Under the pieces are notes generated by a model. That model saw only the letters and a program-made list of their open reading frames with translations. It searched no databases and was not told where the DNA came from. 64,000 nucleotides of DNA, from positions 1-64,000 of the forward strand of contig NZ_FMZX01000001.1 of assembly GCF_900101615.1 (NCBI RefSeq), read 5' to 3'. Source of the stretch: Belnapia rosea (lineage in GTDB: Bacteria; Pseudomonadota; Alphaproteobacteria; Acetobacterales; Acetobacteraceae). Within the stretch, counting starts at the first letter, position 1, and every line of letters starts with the position of its first letter. Shown piece after piece: positions 1 through 7,943 of the stretch. The translations under genes and the position numbers were made by a program.

Positions 1-240
1 CTGGAAGATCACCTCCCACCAGCCGCGCAGACACCAACGCCGCCAGCGGTGATAGACGCTCGACCAGAGACCCAACCCGTCTGGCAGGTCGCGCCACGGC
101 GCGCCGGTTCGGCAAATCCAGAGCGCCGCCTCAACGAAGCGGCGCAGTGCCACGTCATCACGCTTCCAGACAAGGGGGATTTGCTGCATCACCAGCATCA
201 GCGACACCCATTGGGCGTCGTCCAGGCTTGTCCTGGTCAT
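1..240 (-). mobile_element. IS5-family transposase, N-terminal part, cut by window edge
   Basis: The minus strand encodes 80 residues from an ATG at 240 that run off the left edge. The protein starts MTRTSLDDAQW and contains WICRTGAPWRDLP and WSSVYHRWRRW. This N-terminal helical domain (DUF4096 type) is typical of IS5-family, IS427-like transposases, which are often split into two overlapping frames. The DDE catalytic residues would lie outside the window. Roughly 241-337 should be the IS terminal region. The element is likely recent or intact, because no stop or frameshift is seen in the visible part. Family assignment rests on motif recognition only. Confidence 0.8.
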
Positions 241-337
241 GGCCGCGTTCCTTGAAAGCCTCAAGACCTTCCAAGGTGGCGCGGCCAGAGACCAGATCGG
301 AGCCAGATCGGTTAGTCAGACAGTCCGGTCACAGACC

Positions 338-1063
338 CTAGGCGGATTCCGCCATCACGATGCGGCGGCGCCGGGCATTGGCCGGCACCGCCCCGGCGGG
401 GATGAGTTCGGAGAAGTCCTTGGTCGCCTCCATCAGCGTCACCCCGCCGAAGCCGGGGCAGAGGCGGTTGCCGAGGCGGTCCCAGGCACCCGCGCCGCGC
501 AGCAGCAGGCGGGTGCGGAAGGGCGGGATGAAGAGCGCCGCCTCCCGCCGCGTCACGGCGAAGAGCTGGCGACGCAGCAGGCGTTCGAGCTGGCCGGTGG
601 AGAAGGGTTCGCCGTGGCCGAAGGGGGTGCGTTCGAGATGCGCCCAGAGGCCGAGGCGGTTGGGCGCCACCACCAGCAGGCGGCCGTCATCCTTCAGCAC
701 CCGCCAGGCCTCCCGCAGCAGGCGGCGGCCATTCTCGGCATGTTCGAGGCCGTGGACGATCAGGATGCGGTCGAAGAACAGGTCGGGGAAGGGCAGCGCC
801 TCGCCCTCGCCGATGGCGGTGCGGCTGCGGGCGCCGCGCGGCCAGCGCCAATGCGGCAGATGCGGCGGCACCAGGCTGACGCAGCGGGCGCCGTTCCGCT
901 GCCAGAGGCGGAGGAAGGGGCTGGCATAGCCAAGGCCGAGCACCGCCGTGCCGCCGGGCAGGCGCGGCCAGATCTGGCGCATCCTCTCGCGCAGCAGGCG
1001 CGCGGCGACCAGCCCCGCCTGGGTGGCATAGAAATCCCGCAGCCCGTGGACCTCATGGCGCAT
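338..1063 (-). CDS. Class I SAM-dependent methyltransferase
   Basis: A 241-residue protein starting MRHEVHGLRDFYATQ. A glycine-rich SAM motif (VLGLGYASP) lies near residues 41-49. A Rossmann-type section follows with FDRILIVHGLEH and a post-motif LKDDGRLLVVAPN near 110-140, as in Methyltransf_11 enzymes. The substrate is unknown. An in-frame GTG at 1099 would add 12 residues, but the ATG at 1063 fits the usual start of relatives. It is divergent from gloB, 62 bases away. The stop codon sits exactly at the inferred edge of the left IS element, so the last bases of the gene may have been altered by insertion. Confidence 0.85.
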   Translation of the reverse strand: MRHEVHGLRDFYATQAGLVAARLLRERMRQIWPRLPGGTAVLGLGYASPFLRLWQRNGARCVSLVPPHLPHWRWPRGARSRTAIGEGEALPFPDLFFDRILIVHGLEHAENGRRLLREAWRVLKDDGRLLVVAPNRLGLWAHLERTPFGHGEPFSTGQLERLLRRQLFAVTRREAALFIPPFRTRLLLRGAGAWDRLGNRLCPGFGGVTLMEATKDFSELIPAGAVPANARRRRIVMAESA

Positions 1064-1125
1064 GGGAGGGATATAGGACGGATCGCCCCCGGAGTTCACG
1101 GGGCAGCGTCAAGGAGATCTCCGCC

Positions 1126-1854
1126 ATGCCGGTCTCGGTCACCGCCATCCCCTGCCTCTCCGATAATTACGCCTGGATGCTGCGCGATGCGGCGACCGGG
1201 ACGGTGGCGGTCTGCGACCCCGGCGAGGCGGGGCCGGCGATCGCCGCGCTGGAGGCGGCGGGTGGGCGCTGCGACCTGATCCTGCTGACCCACCACCATG
1301 GCGACCATATCGACGGCGTCGAGGCGGTGCGGGCCCGGTTCGGCGCCCGCGTGGTCGGCGCGGCGGCGGATGCGCACCGGCTGCCGAAGCTCGACCAGGC
1401 GCTGAAGCCTGGCGAGCGGGTGAGCATCGGCGCCACCGAGGGGGTGGTGATCGACACGCCGGGCCATACGGTCGGCCATGTCGCCTTCCATTTCCCGGAG
1501 GGCGCCGTGCTGCTCTGCGGCGACACCCTGTTCTCGCTCGGCTGCGGCCGGCTGCTGGAGGGGACGGCCGAGCAGATGTTCCATTCGCTGCAGGCCCTCG
1601 CGGCCCTGCCGGTGGCGACGCTGGTCTGTTGCGGGCATGAATATACCGAGAGCAATGCCCGCTTCGCCCTCACCGTGGAGCCGGAGAACGCCATGCTGCA
1701 GGCGAGGGCGGAGGAGGTGAAGGCCCAGCGCGCCGCGGGCCAGGCGACGGTGCCGACGACCATCGGGCAGGAGCGGGAGGAGAATCCCTTCCTCCGCGCG
1801 GGCGACGTGGTGCGGCTGGCCGAAATTCGCACCGCGAAGGACAATTTCCGCTGA
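1126..1854 (+). CDS. gloB: Hydroxyacylglutathione hydrolase (glyoxalase II)
   Basis: Hydrolyses S-lactoylglutathione to lactate and glutathione in methylglyoxal detoxification; cytoplasmic. The 242-residue protein has the metallo-beta-lactamase motif THHHGDH at residues 55-61, His116 in DTPGHTVGH, Asp135 in GDTLFSLGCGR and His173 in CGHEYTESN, which together form the binuclear metal site. The C-terminal REENPFLR segment is the glutathione-binding tail of the family. Length is normal for the family (about 250). AGGAG lies just before the ATG. The cupin gene follows within about 30 bases, so they are probably co-transcribed. Confidence 0.95.
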   Translation: MPVSVTAIPCLSDNYAWMLRDAATGTVAVCDPGEAGPAIAALEAAGGRCDLILLTHHHGDHIDGVEAVRARFGARVVGAAADAHRLPKLDQALKPGERVSIGATEGVVIDTPGHTVGHVAFHFPEGAVLLCGDTLFSLGCGRLLEGTAEQMFHSLQALAALPVATLVCCGHEYTESNARFALTVEPENAMLQARAEEVKAQRAAGQATVPTTIGQEREENPFLRAGDVVRLAEIRTAKDNFR

Positions 1855-1886
1855 ACCTGCGTGATGGGGGCCTGGAGGCGGCGGCG

Positions 1887-2294
1887 GTGATCGCCGCGCT
1901 CGGCCTCCACCCGCATCCGGAGGGCGGGCATTACCGGGAGACCTGGCGCGACGCCCCGCCCGGTGGCGGGCGCGGGGCGGGGACGGCGATCCTCTACCTG
2001 CTCGCCGCCGGTGAGCGGAGCCACTGGCACCGCGTCGATGCGGCCGAGGGATGGCACTGGCATGCCGGGGCGGCGCTGGCGCTCGGGCTGTCGGCAGATG
2101 GGCGGCGGGCCCAGGAGGTGAGGCTCGGGCCGGATCTGGGCCCGGGTGAGCAGTTCTTCGCGCTGGTGCCGAAGGGGTGCTGGCAGGCGGCGCGGAGCCT
2201 CGGCGCCTGGACGCTGGTCGGCTGCACGGTCAGCCCCGCCTTCGACTTCGCCGGCTTCGAGATGGCGCCGGAGGGCTGGGCGCCGGGCGGGTGA
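1887..2294 (+). CDS. Cupin-superfamily (DUF985/Cupin_5) protein
   Basis: About 135 residues beginning near IAALGLHPHPEGGHYRETW, with YLLAAGERSHWHRVD and EGWHWHAGAALAL. These are the hallmarks of the Cupin_5 (DUF985) family, a beta-barrel with a histidine cluster but no settled reaction. The start is uncertain: GTG 1887 is used here, but the frame stays open upstream to CTG 1851, which overlaps the gloB stop. Close spacing suggests co-transcription with gloB. Downstream (2295-2343) is a GC-rich convergent spacer holding several CCGGCGCCGGC-like palindromes. Confidence 0.8.
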   Translation: MIAALGLHPHPEGGHYRETWRDAPPGGGRGAGTAILYLLAAGERSHWHRVDAAEGWHWHAGAALALGLSADGRRAQEVRLGPDLGPGEQFFALVPKGCWQAARSLGAWTLVGCTVSPAFDFAGFEMAPEGWAPGG

Positions 2295-2343
2295 GGCTCC
2301 GGCGCCGGCCGCCCCGCCCGGCAGCGCCGCCGGGCCGCGTGGC

Positions 2344-3336
2344 TCAGCCCGGCGCCGGCTGGCCCGCACGGCCAGGCCATCGGCGGCGGGCCGCCCCGGC
2401 CTTGCCCTTCAGCCGCAGCGCCTCGGCCCACATCTCGCCGACCTCGAGGTCCTTCTCGTAGGAGCCGAGCGAGAGGGAGGCCGCCCCGGTGTAGTGCGTC
2501 AGCTCGCCGAAGAGCGGGCGCCCGTCGATGAGGTAGAAATCCACCCGCACGGCGTCGAAGGGCGCCCCCAGCCGGGCCGCCAGGTCGTGGAGCTGACGGG
2601 CCTCGGGGGGCGGGCCGGCATCGCCGGGATAGTCGGCGGGGCGGAAGCAGCCGATGTCGAGCGGCTGGAAGGTCTGCGGGTCGTAGTAGAAATGCCGCTC
2701 CTCCGGAGTGAACCGGCCGTGGATGACCTTCAGCAGCCGGGGTTGGCCGCCGAAGACGAAGAGCTTGTAGTCCTCCGGCACCCCGCCCTGCCTGCCGCGC
2801 AGGAATTCCTCGACGAGGATGCGCCTCGGGATCGAGCGGTAGCCCCATTCCCGTGCGCAATCGTAGTAGTTCTCGGCCATCCAGGCATCGAGCTGGCGGA
2901 TGACGGCCTCGCGGTCCTGGCTGGCCTTGTCGCTGACGAGGATGTTGTAGGCGCAGCCGTGATTGGTCTTCGCCACGAAGCGGGAGGGCAGGTCGTCCCA
3001 CGGGATGTCCCGTGCCCGCTCCCAGACGCCGAACAGCGGGACGAGGAACGCCTCCCCAATGCGGCCGGCGACCCAGTCCCGCACCGCGACCTTGTCCAGG
3101 GTGAGCGGGATCAGCGGGTTCCTGTCGTCCAGGATTTTCCGGGCGATCCGTTCGTTGAAGGTCCTGGGATGGCGGAGATCGGGGGCATAGCCCAAGGCGT
3201 CCTGCATCTGGCGGCGCAGGCGGCGCTCGTTGCGGATCCTGTCGAGCCAGGTAACCCTGTCGGCGGTGGCACGCAGGAGCCGACGCCAGGGCCGGGCCAT
3301 CCAGCCTCGGCCACTGCCGGGTAAGTCGACGCGCAT
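2344..3336 (-). CDS. TupA-like ATP-grasp glycan biosynthesis protein
   Basis: A 330-residue protein with ATP-grasp features of the TupA-like family: HPRTFNERIARKIL near the N terminus, RFVAKTNHGCAYN as the nucleotide-binding segment, ILVEEFLRG, YKLFVFGGQPRLLKV, and a C-terminal VRVDFYLIDGRPLFGELTHYTGA that resembles the metal-binding strand. The family is linked to teichuronic acid and polysaccharide pathways, where it probably ligates an acidic group to an amine. Start: ATG 3336 is preceded by GGGGAGG at good spacing; a longer frame to 3354 lacks this. It lies about 20 kb from the capsule locus, so a link is only inferred. Confidence 0.82.
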   Translation of the reverse strand: MRVDLPGSGRGWMARPWRRLLRATADRVTWLDRIRNERRLRRQMQDALGYAPDLRHPRTFNERIARKILDDRNPLIPLTLDKVAVRDWVAGRIGEAFLVPLFGVWERARDIPWDDLPSRFVAKTNHGCAYNILVSDKASQDREAVIRQLDAWMAENYYDCAREWGYRSIPRRILVEEFLRGRQGGVPEDYKLFVFGGQPRLLKVIHGRFTPEERHFYYDPQTFQPLDIGCFRPADYPGDAGPPPEARQLHDLAARLGAPFDAVRVDFYLIDGRPLFGELTHYTGAASLSLGSYEKDLEVGEMWAEALRLKGKAGAARRRWPGRAGQPAPG

Positions 3337-3356
3337 TCTTGCCTCCCCAGTCACGC

Positions 3357-3383
3357 CATCGCCCGGTTTTCATCGCCCGGTTT
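3357..3383. repeat. Two tandem copies of a 14-base repeat
   Basis: CATCGCCCGGTTTT at 3357-3370 is followed at once by CATCGCCCGGTTT(C). It sits in the 289-base divergent spacer between the ATP-grasp gene (start 3336) and the MFS gene (start 3626). No other gene is seen in that spacer. It could be a tandem regulatory site or chance duplication. Confidence 0.5.
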
Positions 3384-3625
3384 CCGGGAACCGCCGGCGT
3401 CCAGCGGCCGGCGAGACCCAAGGTCCGATACCAACGACGGGTCTTGAGACTGGTTCTCCGAACACCGGGCTGCATGTTCCAACGCGTCCCGCGGGCGCTG
3501 CGAGCCCCGGCGGGCCAGGGGATGTCCCGCCTGGTCCGGGCCCGATGCTGTCGCCCGGCTTGCGGCTGGCCATCGCGGCGCCTTCGGGCCACCATGCGCG
3601 AAAGGTCCGGGAGGAAACCATCAGC

Positions 3626-4849
3626 GTGACCGCATGCGCGGCTGCCCCGCCGCGACTCTTCGCCATGCCGGATTTCCGCCGGCTCTGGCTGGTCGGGGTC
3701 GTCATCTTCCTGGTGCGCTGGCTGGAGACGCTGGCCGTCGGCCTCTTCGTCTGGCAGGCCACCGGTTCCGCCTTCCTCGTCACCATGATCGGCATGCTGC
3801 GCGTCCTGCCGATGGGGCTGTTCGGTGCCGTGCTCGGGGCACTGGCCGAGCGGGTGGAGGCCTGGACGGCGCTGCTCGGCATCGTGCTCGTCAGCCTGCT
3901 GACCTCGCTGGCGCTGGCGCTGCTGGCGCATTGGGACATGCTCGCGGTCTGGCACCTCGCCGTGGCGAGCTTCATCAACGGGCTCTCCTGGGCGGCTGAC
4001 AACCCGGTGCGGCGCGTGATGGTGGGCGAGGTGGCGGGCGCGGCGCGGATGGGCATGGCCATGTCCGCCGATGTCGGCAGCAACAATGCCAGCCGCATGC
4101 TCGGGCCGACCCTCTCCGGGCTGATCTTCGCCGCGGTCGGGATCGAGGGCACCTTCTTCGTCTCGGTCGGGCTCTACCTGCTGGCGGTCTGGGCGATGCT
4201 GCGCCTGCGCTACCGCAGCGGGGTGCGCGCCGAGAACGGCATCGGCGTCGCCGCGCGCATCCGCGAGGGGCTGGTCGCGGTGCGGGCCGACCCGCGCCTG
4301 ATGGCGACGCTGGCCGTCACCGTCATCTTCAACATCTTCGGCTGGCCCTTCACCAGCCTGATCCCGGTGGTGGCGCAGCATCACCTGGGGCTCGGGCCGG
4401 AGGGGGTGGGGGTGCTGGCGAGCATGGACGGCGTCGGCGCCTTCCTCGGCGCGCTGGCGGTCGCGGCCTGGGTGGGGCCGTCGCGCTATGCGCGCTGCTA
4501 CCTCGCCGGGGTGACGATGTACTTCGCCATGCAGATCCTCTTCGCGCTCTCGCCGCATCCTTGGGCGGCCGGGGTGGCGCTGCTGCTGACCGGCTTCGGC
4601 CAGGCCGGCTTCAGCATCATGCAGGCGACGCTGGTCTACCGGCTGGCCCCGGTCGAGCTGCGCAGCCGCGTGCTCGGCCTGCTCTCGGTCTGCATCGGGA
4701 TCGGGCCGGTGGGCTTCGTCCATATCGGCCTGCTGGCGGATGCGATCGGCGCGCCGGCGGCGGCCGCGCTCAGCGGGGCGGAGGGGTTGCTGGCGCTGCT
4801 GCTCACGCGCAGGCTCTGGCGCCAGATCGAGGGAGAGACGCCACCATGA
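3626..4849 (+). CDS. MFS transporter (EntS/MFS_3-like)
   Basis: A 407-residue integral membrane protein with about 12 hydrophobic segments, beginning near MPDFRRLWLVGVVIF. Features match the MFS_3 group: an N-terminal F-R-x-L-W, a cytoplasmic loop after TM2-TM3, and SWAADNPVRRVMVGEV in the first half. That group includes enterobactin exporter EntS and macrolide exporters; the substrate here is unknown. GTG 3626 has GGGAGG about 11 bases upstream; ATG 3665 is an alternative. The frame stays open further upstream but that part is low-complexity. Its TGA overlaps the next gene's ATG (ATGA), so the two are translationally coupled. Confidence 0.85.
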   Translation: MTACAAAPPRLFAMPDFRRLWLVGVVIFLVRWLETLAVGLFVWQATGSAFLVTMIGMLRVLPMGLFGAVLGALAERVEAWTALLGIVLVSLLTSLALALLAHWDMLAVWHLAVASFINGLSWAADNPVRRVMVGEVAGAARMGMAMSADVGSNNASRMLGPTLSGLIFAAVGIEGTFFVSVGLYLLAVWAMLRLRYRSGVRAENGIGVAARIREGLVAVRADPRLMATLAVTVIFNIFGWPFTSLIPVVAQHHLGLGPEGVGVLASMDGVGAFLGALAVAAWVGPSRYARCYLAGVTMYFAMQILFALSPHPWAAGVALLLTGFGQAGFSIMQATLVYRLAPVELRSRVLGLLSVCIGIGPVGFVHIGLLADAIGAPAAAALSGAEGLLALLLTRRLWRQIEGETPP

Positions 4850-5943
4850 ACGACCTGACGATCCGCGCCGTGCGCACCACGCTGCTGCGGATGCCCTGGG
4901 CCAACGACCCCTGGATGAAAGGCCATGCACTCGGCCCGATGCGCGAGCTGGTGGTGGTGGAGCTGGAGACGGCCTCCGGCATCACCGGCATGGGCTACCT
5001 GCACCTGCTGACCCTGCCGCTGCAGCGCACCATCGCCTGCTGCATCGAGGAGGCGATGGCACCGCAGGTCATCGGCCGCAGCGCGACCGAGGTGGAGGGG
5101 ATCTGGCAGGATCTCTGGCGGATGACGGTGACCGGCGGCCGGGGCGGCGTGACGATGATGGCGCAGTCGGCCATCGACATCGCGCTCTGGGACATCCTCG
5201 GCAAGTCGGCGGGGCTGCCGCTGCACCGGCTCTGGGGCCATGTGCGGAGCGAGATCCCCGTCTATGGCAGCGGCTGCTTCCGCGGCGCGCTGGGCGAGGG
5301 GATGGCGGCGAAGGCCGGGCATTTCGCCGATGCCGGCTACAAGGCCATCAAGATGCAGGCGGCGCATATCGGCGACTGGCGGCAGGATGTGCGGAACCTC
5401 CGCCTGGTGCGCGACACGGTCGGGCCCGATGTCGAGATCATGATCGACATCAACATGGGCTGGACCGCCGACCAGGCGATCATCGCGGGCCGTGCCTTCC
5501 AGGATTACGACCCCTACTGGATCGAGGAGCCGGTGCTGCCGGATGACTATGCCGGCTATCTGCGCTGCGCCGAGGCGCTGACGACGCGCGTGGTGGGGGG
5601 CGAGACGCATTTCGGCCGAGCGGACCTCAAGCCCTTCCTGCAGAACCCGCGGCTGCCGATCCTGCAGCCCGACCCGATGCGTGGAGGGCTGACCGAACTC
5701 CGCAAGATCGCCACCGTCGCCGAGACCTGGGGCATGACGATCGCGCCGCATCTCTTCCCGGAGCTGAACGTGCATCTGCTGGCCAGCATCCCGAATGCGG
5801 CCTGGGCGGAGCAGATGGGGCTGCTCGACGATCTCTGGGTGGAGCATCCGCGGATCGAGGCGGGCATGATCCATGCGCCGGAGACGCCCGGGCATGGCCT
5901 TGCCTTCAAGCCGGAGGTGCTGCTCGACTTCGCCCTGGCCTGA
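4846..5943 (+). CDS. Mandelate racemase/muconate lactonizing enzyme-type protein (enolase superfamily)
   Basis: A 365-residue enolase-superfamily enzyme. The capping domain is at residues 1-125. The barrel carries Lys166 and Lys169 (YKAIKMQ), Asp201 (MIDINMGW), Glu227 (WIEEPV) and Glu253 (GGETHFG) as metal ligands, and His302 (IAPHLFPE). A K-x-K lysine plus a late histidine is the two-base pattern of the mandelate racemase subgroup, so an acid-sugar dehydratase or racemase is expected. The substrate cannot be read from sequence. It is coupled to the MFS gene by an ATGA overlap, so substrate or product transport by that protein is plausible. Confidence 0.88.
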   Translation: MNDLTIRAVRTTLLRMPWANDPWMKGHALGPMRELVVVELETASGITGMGYLHLLTLPLQRTIACCIEEAMAPQVIGRSATEVEGIWQDLWRMTVTGGRGGVTMMAQSAIDIALWDILGKSAGLPLHRLWGHVRSEIPVYGSGCFRGALGEGMAAKAGHFADAGYKAIKMQAAHIGDWRQDVRNLRLVRDTVGPDVEIMIDINMGWTADQAIIAGRAFQDYDPYWIEEPVLPDDYAGYLRCAEALTTRVVGGETHFGRADLKPFLQNPRLPILQPDPMRGGLTELRKIATVAETWGMTIAPHLFPELNVHLLASIPNAAWAEQMGLLDDLWVEHPRIEAGMIHAPETPGHGLAFKPEVLLDFALA

Positions 5944-5965
5944 GCGCAGGCCGTATGACGGAAAG

Positions 5966-5990
5966 GGGCCTGGGCGCGGTGCCCAGGCCC
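5966..5990. terminator. Perfect 10-bp hairpin between convergent genes
   Basis: GGGCCTGGGC (5966-5975), loop GCGGT, GCCCAGGCCC (5981-5990). It lies between the enolase-superfamily gene (ends 5943) and the aminotransferase gene on the other strand (ends 6003). There is only a weak CTTTC tail on the minus strand, so it is a likely but not classical bidirectional terminator. Confidence 0.55.
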
Positions 5991-6002
5991 GGGGTGGCCG
6001 GA

Positions 6003-7196
6003 TCAGGCCGCGAGGGTGGCGATCGCCGCATCCACGCCGCCCGGCGTGTGCGGCACGCCCGCGACCTTCATCGCCAGCTCGACGGTCGAGAGCGTGCCGA
6101 GGATCATCGGCTCGTTCAGGTCGCCGAGATGGCCGATGCGGAAGACCTTGCCGCCGAGCGGGCCGAGGCCGCCGCCGAGCGAGACGTTGAAGCGCTTCAG
6201 CGCCACGCCGCGCAGGTCGTCGGCATTGAAGCCTTCCGGCATCAGGATCGCCGTCACGCTGTCGGAGTAGCGGGCCGGGTTGGTGCAGAAGAGCTGCGGC
6301 CCGTTATTGCCCGACCAGTGCTGCACCGCAGCCCGCACGGCCCGTGCCAGGCGGCTGTGGCGGGCGAAGACGTTCTCGAGGCCCTCCTCCTGCTCGATCA
6401 GGCGGAGGCTCTCCTGCAGCGCGAAGAAGAAGCTGACGGGCACGGTGCCGACGAAGCTCTTGTGCGGCCGCGCCAGCATGTTGGTCCAGTTGAAGTAGTG
6501 CTTCGGCAGGCGCGAGGTCTTGTGGGCCTCCATCGCCTTGTCGGAGACGCCGTTGAAGCTCATCCCCGTATGGAGCATCAGCCCCTTCTGGCTGCCGCCG
6601 ACCGCGGCATCGACGCCCCATTCATCCATGCGGAAATCGAGCGAGCCGAGCGAGGAGATGGTGTCGGCCAGCAGCAGCGCCGGGTGGCCGGCGGCGTCGA
6701 TGGCGGCGCGGATCTCCTGCACCGGCAGCGTCATGCCGGTTGCCGTCTCGTTGTGGACGACGCAGACGGCCTTGATGCGGTGCTCGCGGTCGGCGGCCAG
6801 CGCCGCCTGCACCGCGGCCGGGTCGGCGCCATGGCGCCAGTCGGCGGCGACGGTCTGCACCTCGATGCCGAGGTCCCCTGCCATCTTCGCCCAGGATTCG
6901 GAGAAGTAGCCGCTTTCGACGATCAGCACCGTGTCGCCGGGCGAGAGCAGGTTGACGAGGCAGGCTTCCCAGGCGGCATGGCCGGAGCCGGTGTAGAGGA
7001 AGATGTTCTGCTGCGTCTTCAGCACGCGCTTCAGCCCGGCGATGCAGGCCTCGTAGACCTCGATGAAGGTCGGGTCGTTGAAGTCGACGGTCTGGTGGGC
7101 ACCGGCCAGCAGCACGGAATCCGGGATATTGGTCGGGCCGGGATTGGCGAAGAACTGGCGGCCGCGGGGCTTCCGGGCGGGCTGCGTGGCGCTCAT
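6003..7196 (-). CDS. Class V aminotransferase, serine/alanine-glyoxylate type
   Basis: A 397-residue PLP enzyme of the class V family. Motifs: FFANPGPTNIPDSVL near residue 15, YTGSGHAAWEACL near 68-80 (phosphate-binding cup), Asp178 in LLADTISSLGS (pyridine N contact) and Lys204 in GGSQKGLM (Schiff base). The C terminus FRIGHLGDLNEPMILG is the pattern of serine-glyoxylate and alanine-glyoxylate aminotransferases. It would make glycine from glyoxylate with serine or alanine as donor. Malate synthase G at 42384-44555 also consumes glyoxylate, but the two genes are far apart. GGGGGAATCAGGA precedes the ATG. The 7197-7388 spacer holds no gene I can support. Confidence 0.88.
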   Translation of the reverse strand: MSATQPARKPRGRQFFANPGPTNIPDSVLLAGAHQTVDFNDPTFIEVYEACIAGLKRVLKTQQNIFLYTGSGHAAWEACLVNLLSPGDTVLIVESGYFSESWAKMAGDLGIEVQTVAADWRHGADPAAVQAALAADREHRIKAVCVVHNETATGMTLPVQEIRAAIDAAGHPALLLADTISSLGSLDFRMDEWGVDAAVGGSQKGLMLHTGMSFNGVSDKAMEAHKTSRLPKHYFNWTNMLARPHKSFVGTVPVSFFFALQESLRLIEQEEGLENVFARHSRLARAVRAAVQHWSGNNGPQLFCTNPARYSDSVTAILMPEGFNADDLRGVALKRFNVSLGGGLGPLGGKVFRIGHLGDLNEPMILGTLSTVELAMKVAGVPHTPGGVDAAIATLAA

Positions 7197-7388
7197 GGCG
7201 TCCTGATTCCCCCAAGGGTTTTTGTCATGCGGTCATCCCATGCCTGTGGGCGGTTGCCCAGGGGTAAGAGCATGGGGCGCCCGAGGACGGGCAGGCTGGC
7301 CGGCCCTCGCCGGGCGATGCAACGGGCCGGTGCCGTCGAGGCCGCGGCGGGCCGAGGTGCAACCGGCCTCGTTGCGGCGCCTGGCCGG

Positions 7389-7937
7389 TTACGCGGGCAG
7401 CGGGAATTGCCGGAGATAGGGCATGTAGCTCTCCTCCACATCCATCTCGAAGGAGGCGAGCACGCGCACCACGGCACAGTAGAAGCTGGCGGTGAGGACG
7501 AGGTCGGTCAGGCTGGCCGGGTCGAGCTGCTGTTGCAGCGCGGCGAAGGTGGCGGGGGCGATGCCCGGCCCGTCATGCACCTCGCGCGCGGCCTGCAGCA
7601 CCAGCCGCGCCAGCGGCTCGAGCGCCGAGGCCTCGCCACGGCTCTCCTGGATGAGGGCCGCGATATCGGCATCGGTAACGCCGAAATCATGGCCGATCTT
7701 GATGTGGTGCGACCACTCGTAGGGTGAGCGGGCGAGCCAGCCCACCTGCAGGATCGCCAATTCGCGCAGCCGGGCATCGAGGGTGGTGCCGTGGCGGAGA
7801 TAGCCGCCGAGGGCGCCGAAGGCGCGGGCGGCGGCGGGGTTGTGGACCAGGATCTTGTGCAGGTTGATGTCGCGGGCCAGCAGCGGCTGGTCCTCGGGGG
7901 CGAGATCGGATTTTTCGAGATAGGGCAGGCGGGCCAT
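7389..7937 (-). CDS. Carboxymuconolactone decarboxylase (AhpD-like) family protein
   Basis: A 182-residue all-helical protein with the family core ARLRELAILQVGWLARSPYEW followed by HHIKIGHDFGV. Glu and His residues are conserved but the CxxC pair of true AhpD peroxidase partners is absent (the site reads LARSPYEW). It is therefore a non-redox carboxymuconolactone decarboxylase-like member, probably a lyase or hydratase-type helper. It lies six bases downstream of the metallo-hydrolase gene on the same strand and is the last gene of a three-gene operon with that gene and the GST. Exact reaction unknown. Confidence 0.83.
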   Translation of the reverse strand: MARLPYLEKSDLAPEDQPLLARDINLHKILVHNPAAARAFGALGGYLRHGTTLDARLRELAILQVGWLARSPYEWSHHIKIGHDFGVTDADIAALIQESRGEASALEPLARLVLQAAREVHDGPGIAPATFAALQQQLDPASLTDLVLTASFYCAVVRVLASFEMDVEESYMPYLRQFPLPA

Positions 7938-7943
7938 GGCGGT

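Noticed and set aside
2295-2343. Rho-independent terminator after the cupin gene
   Set aside because: Several overlapping CCGGCGCC palindromes exist but no single stable hairpin or T-run stands out.
1994-4930. A 978-codon open frame on the minus strand
   Set aside because: It crosses the cupin, ATP-grasp and MFS genes in wrong frames, with a low-complexity product; the true minus-strand gene is 2344-3336.
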